Positions 60,220-64,000 of a stretch of DNA of 64,000 nt are shown here, one piece after another; positions within the stretch are counted from its first letter, which is position 1, and every line of letters begins with the position of its first letter. This stretch comes from Hansfordia pulvinata (Eukaryota > Ascomycota > Sordariomycetes > Xylariales): positions 682,001 to 746,000 of the forward strand of contig BJKQ01000010.1 of assembly GCA_006538405.1 (NCBI GenBank), given 5' to 3'. A program made the translations under genes and the position numbers. The notes beneath the pieces were generated by a model, which was not told the DNA's origin, did not search any database, and saw only the letters and a list, made by a program, of their open reading frames with translations.

Positions 60220-61016
60220 GTAGCGCGTTAGCCGAGAAGCAAGCCAATTCGATCACTGCTTGGCTTCCGCCCGCCCGTAGGCTGCCAACGTAAGACACTC
60301 GCCCATAAACGCGCGCGAGCAATCATCAACCCCAGGGACTGATGGACTCTTGTATGGGTACTGCGAGCCGAACCGCATCCCGCAGCTTCACGGCGCACCT
60401 GAAAAGCTACCGAAACACCCGCACCCGCTTGGACTGTTGCGAGGAAGTGCACAGTCGGGACTCTGGAAGACCAGGGAGAGGAAACGAGCTGCCTGCCTTG
60501 CCCCGCCCAGCGGACTGCAGTATCTCCTTCGAATAGCGAGCCACGCCTCTTCGAGCACATGTTCTCCCAGCCCTTACTTCCAGCTGCCAACCAGACCCCA
60601 AGTGGATTACGTTGATTCTCTGTGAGGCTCCGCATTGCCCGACCACCACGGGCGCACCTGCGCTGAGTCAGATGTCCGGGAATAAGCTGGGCAACAAGCC
60701 ACATCACTCAAGCCCTTCATCGCTCACAATTCTCTAGCAGGGCCTGCGAGAGCTTGATCTAGATAAGTGAATTGCATAAAGACTCATCTATCTATACCTT
60801 GCGCAATCCAAAAACCCATTCCTTTCCCGCTGTTGTGCGCCCACCAATGTCCGGACATGATCCAAAGCGCATGCCATCATTAACAAAACAAGAAGAAAAA
60901 AAAGAAGACGCGGGGATATGTACAAGAAAAAGGGAAAAGAAAACTGCGAGCCCTTCTAAAGCGGACCTGAAAAAAAAAAAACAAGGCTTCCTTTCCTTAA
61001 ATAGTCACCCTCGCCC
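60220..61016. other. Convergent intergenic region
   Basis: This lies between the 3' ends of the F-box-like gene (+) and ole1 (-). It contains A-rich stretches (60885-60980) compatible with the ole1 3' UTR read from the minus strand as T-rich. No coding signal. Confidence 0.5.
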
Positions 61017-62946
61017 TCACACGTCAGGCACGACGGGGGTGAGGGGCTCGACGCCGCCGTTGCGGGCCTGCTCGACGATGCGCAGGCGCTCGGCGGGCGT
61101 CAGCGTCTTGACGTGCTCGACGCCGCCGTCCAGGACGCCGACGCGCATCATGGCCAGCCACTGTTTGATCCCATTTTCGTCAGTCCCGAACTTTTTTTTT
61201 ACTTCGTGGTGGGGGTGGTGGTAATTGGCGATGGCGATAGGGGGTCAGGGGTCAAGGGTCAAGGGGGGGAGGGCACTCACGTTCCGCGCCGCATTGGAGT
61301 GGTCGTAGACGCCGCCGCCAAAGGCAACCGAGGCGTCCTTGCCGACGTGGCTGACCAGCAGGCGCCGGCCACCGGGGTGCTTCTGCTCGAAGCCCGTCAG
61401 GTCGTGGATGTAGCCGTTGACCAGGATCAGGGGCTTGGTCTTGGACTGCTCCTGGTCTGCGTGGTATCAGTGAGATTGTTTCCATGGCTTGTGGTGGAAG
61501 GGAAAGAATCATGGCTTGTGGAAAGGAAAGAAGAGACAAGGACAAGAGATGATCACTTACAGTCCTCCCAGGTGACGAGCGGCAGCTCGCGGGTGCGGGC
61601 AGGCCACTGGATCTCGTCCTGGGCGGCCTTGAGCTTGCGAAGAGACATGGTCAGGGTGCCCTTGCGGATCTCGTTCTCGGGAAGGTCTGCAGGTCGGTGG
61701 CGAGGCCAAACAGGCCGCTGGCGGCGATGAACCACTTGGTCGGGTCGTACTGGTACCACTTGATGGCGTTGCGGTAGTCGATGGGGAACTGGTGGTGGAA
61801 GTTGTGGTAGCCTTCGCCCATGGTGACGAGGGCCGTGAAGAAGTGGTTGCGCGGCGTGTGCTTGTCGTCGAAGGGGGCGTCGCCAAAATAGTGCGCCATC
61901 GAGTTGATGCAGAAGGTGGACTGTCAGGAGGGGCAGAAGATGGTATTCACGTCAGCGCGCCGTCCATTGTGGCGAGAGAGAGGACCGCAAGCGATCTTGT
62001 GTTCGTTCTACACGGAAAGGAAAAGAAAAGACTCACGTGGTGTGCCACGGTCAGGCGCAGGGCAAAGGCGTAGTAGAAGCCGCCGGCCCAGTCGCCCCAG
62101 AAGTAGCCCGGGATGACGGTGGGCAGGACGAGGGCGAAGACGGGCGACAGGGCCAGGAAGTGGCGGTGCTGGAACATGAGCAGCTTGTTGCGGCGCAGGT
62201 CGCGGACGTCGGTCGGCCCGGCCCTGGCCTCGCGCTTGAACAGGATCCAGCCGACGTGCGTCCAGAAGAAGCCCTCCTCGCCGCTGTGCGGGTCGAGCTC
62301 CGTGTCGGTGTACCGGTGGTGCGCCCGGTGCTCGCGCGCCCACCAGAAGGCGGACCCCTGGAGCGCCGACGCGCCGCCCGCCAGCAGGAACAGCTGCAGC
62401 GGGACCGACGCGTTGTAGGACCGGTGCGAGTACAGTCGGTGCGAGCCTGCGTCGCCAACCTGTTAGCTGCCGTGACGTGCGAATGGGCGAGGCATGTGAC
62501 GAGCAGGCTTGTGTTCTGGTCGGGTCTGCTTCGGGGCTAGACAGTGAAGCTATAGACTCCAGTGCTTACCTCCTGTGATGCCTGTTCAACATGTCAGTAT
62601 GTGTCATGTGCCCAAGCCGTGTCAAGGCCCGTGAGGGAGAAAGAGGCTCTTTGTTCAGGGCAGACTTACCGATCATGGAAAAGAAATAGAGAAAAGCGCA
62701 AAAGTACATCGTCGGCGTCTGCAGTGGCGTGTACGTGGCGCCGTACAGCGCGATGAGAGGGATCATGGTCAGACTGATCATGTTCACCCACTTGATGCGG
62801 CTCCAGAGGCTCGCCTGTGGCTTTCTGGCAGACGACGCCGGCGTCCTGCCCTCCACCTGCTCCGGCGCCTTCTTGGCAGGGGAGACGAGGGACGCCGGCG
62901 TCCGGAGCACCAGAGGCTCCTGGATGGTCTCTACCTGGGTAGACAT
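61017..62946 (-). CDS. ole1: Acyl-CoA delta-9 desaturase with C-terminal cytochrome b5 domain (1-base gap in exon 4)
   Basis: This ER enzyme puts the first double bond into palmitoyl- and stearoyl-CoA. Six exons: 62946-62670, 62581-62570 (12 nt), 62446-62037, 61920-61561, 61456-61281 and 61160-61017. All three di-iron histidine boxes are intact: HRLYSH (99-104), HRAHH (136-140) and HNFHH (272-276). Hydrophobic pairs flank them ([31 protein letters not shown]). The C-terminal cytochrome b5 domain has the haem-ligand motif HPGGRRLL and [12 protein letters not shown]. In exon 4 the frame breaks at the GGG run 61679-61681 (CCC on the coding strand): TFP is followed by [11 protein letters not shown] only if one C is added. 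With that base the protein has 459 residues and every exon joins in frame. Because the enzyme is essential unless oleate is supplied and both sides of the break are perfectly conserved, an assembly error is likely. Confidence 0.95.
62570..62581 (-). other. ole1: 12-nt micro-exon of ole1
   Basis: The exon GCATCACAGGAG is bounded by AACAG and GTAAGC and supplies Gly-Ile-Thr-Gly of the conserved segment before histidine box 1. Skipping it would keep frame but delete these residues. Confidence 0.85.
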
Positions 62947-64000
62947 TGTGATACTGGTGAGGTGATGAATGGGAAGGGAGGATGATGGGGAGGAGGTGGA
63001 TGTCGTGTCGAGTGGCAAGAAGGGTCAACTCAGGGCAGCCTGGCGGTAACACTTTATAATCACAGACTCGTCATCCAGAGTCATCATCTCGTGTCTACGG
63101 CAAGGCATCTATAAACTCCGAAGGGCCCGGGGAAGCCAAAGGCTCCGTTGACTCCTCATGATCCTGCTGTCACCCTGAAAATGGAGGGTGGTGACGGGTT
63201 GCGGGCTGGCTTCGACCAGGAGGAGCCCCGCGCCAGGCCGGCGGGCTGCTCACTTCGGTCAGGAGCTAGCCGCCGGCCCAGCTACTTCGACCCGGTATCA
63301 GCCCTGCAGGATCGCGACCCGATCACCAAGGCAGCAAGTCCGCAGCACAGAAACCTAAGGTACGGGAGGTGTGCAAGCCGCGGAATCGAGGAGGCAGGCC
63401 TATCACGGAGCCGCCCGCTCGTATGAGGAGCCTGGTTGGTTGGCAGCCTTGGCAGTCAGATGGACGGCGGCACCGCGGCCGCCTCAGCACATGTACCGGG
63501 CGCCTCAAACGTCGTGGCAGGTGAGGCAGCGTTGCAGCGCCAGGCCTTGAGCAGGGTTGTGCTCGGCACTCTGGCTGCTAGTCCGTGTGGGCAAGCCCCC
63601 GATGGCAGGATGGCTTGCGGCCCCACGTGGAAGCTCGCGCGCAGCCGAATCAGAGGCGGCCAGGGCGCTGCATCGGTGACGGGGTGGTGGTGGCTGGGTA
63701 GGCCGCGGCATCTTGCTGCTATCGTAAGTGCGCGTGTGTGCGTGTGCGTGTGGTGTGCGTGTGTGTGAGGGCCTGCCTATGAGCGTGCCTGTGTCTGTGG
63801 AGAGGGCTGCTGCGCGCAGCTATTCCTATAATCCAAGGACGATCTTATCTCTAGAGGTCAAGCCAAGGGCCACAAATGCTGACTGGAACCGAAATACGAA
63901 CGCAGCAGAGCACCAGACAAGGAGCGTTTGTTCTCGGGACTTTCCGAGCCAGTCTGCTGGTCAAGTTGGAGTCTTCACATTGACATCCCATGCGTTTCCA
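62947..64000. other. ole1 promoter and upstream region to window edge
   Basis: No gene is supported. The ole1 leader is CT-rich on the minus strand. A TG microsatellite lies near 63725-63770. Confidence 0.5.
63053..63058 (-). promoter_or_regulatory. ole1: Candidate TATA box of ole1
   Basis: TATAAA on the minus strand lies 107 bases upstream of the ole1 ATG. Confidence 0.45.

Overview
The window is nuclear DNA of a filamentous ascomycete, most likely a Sordariomycete. The protein genes have short introns (roughly 45-90 nt) with GT(A/G)AG donors, CTGAC/CTAAC-type branch sites and CAG/AAG acceptors. The coding regions are GC-rich. The gene set includes a complete white-collar-1 photoreceptor, an Sds23-type CBS protein, a fused Ole1 desaturase-cytochrome b5 and an RTA1-family membrane protein. 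I see no transposon, no AT-rich repeat-mutated block, no CRISPR array and nothing viral.

Layout from left to right: a partial SERAC1-like alpha/beta-hydrolase gene leaving the left edge (-); a secreted GH17 cell-wall glucanase (-); serine palmitoyltransferase subunit LCB1 (-); a gelsolin-repeat actin-binding protein (-); the CBS protein Sds23 (-); the karyopherin Kap121/Pse1 (+); about 8.4 kb without recognisable genes; wc-1 (+); an intron-containing tRNA-Pro(AGG) (+); a second long gene-poor stretch; a disordered protein of unknown function (-); a third gene-poor stretch; an RTA1 family membrane protein (-); a short-chain dehydrogenase (+); an O-methyltransferase (+); a broken gene for a small secreted protein (+); an F-box-like protein (+); and the delta-9 desaturase ole1 (-).

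Most genes are unrelated housekeeping or regulatory functions: sphingolipid and unsaturated fatty acid synthesis, nuclear import, light sensing, phosphatase control and wall remodelling. The only group that could act together is the RTA1 protein, the dehydrogenase, the O-methyltransferase and the degraded secreted-protein gene at 47.9-57.4 kb. It resembles a small accessory or tailoring cluster but lacks any backbone synthase.

Three signals deserve attention. First, an octamer, TACTCGTA or its complement TACGAGTA, occurs at least 20 times, always outside genes, where about two copies would be expected by chance. Second, two genes essential in model fungi (LCB1 and ole1) each appear to lack exactly one base in a short G/C run; this fits consensus errors in the assembly better than real mutations. 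Third, the secreted-protein gene at 56.9 kb carries a perfect 14-bp tandem duplication plus two other frame breaks, which looks like genuine decay.

Splice sites were placed by eye from reading-frame continuity and motif conservation. Coordinates in the first kilobase may be off by one.
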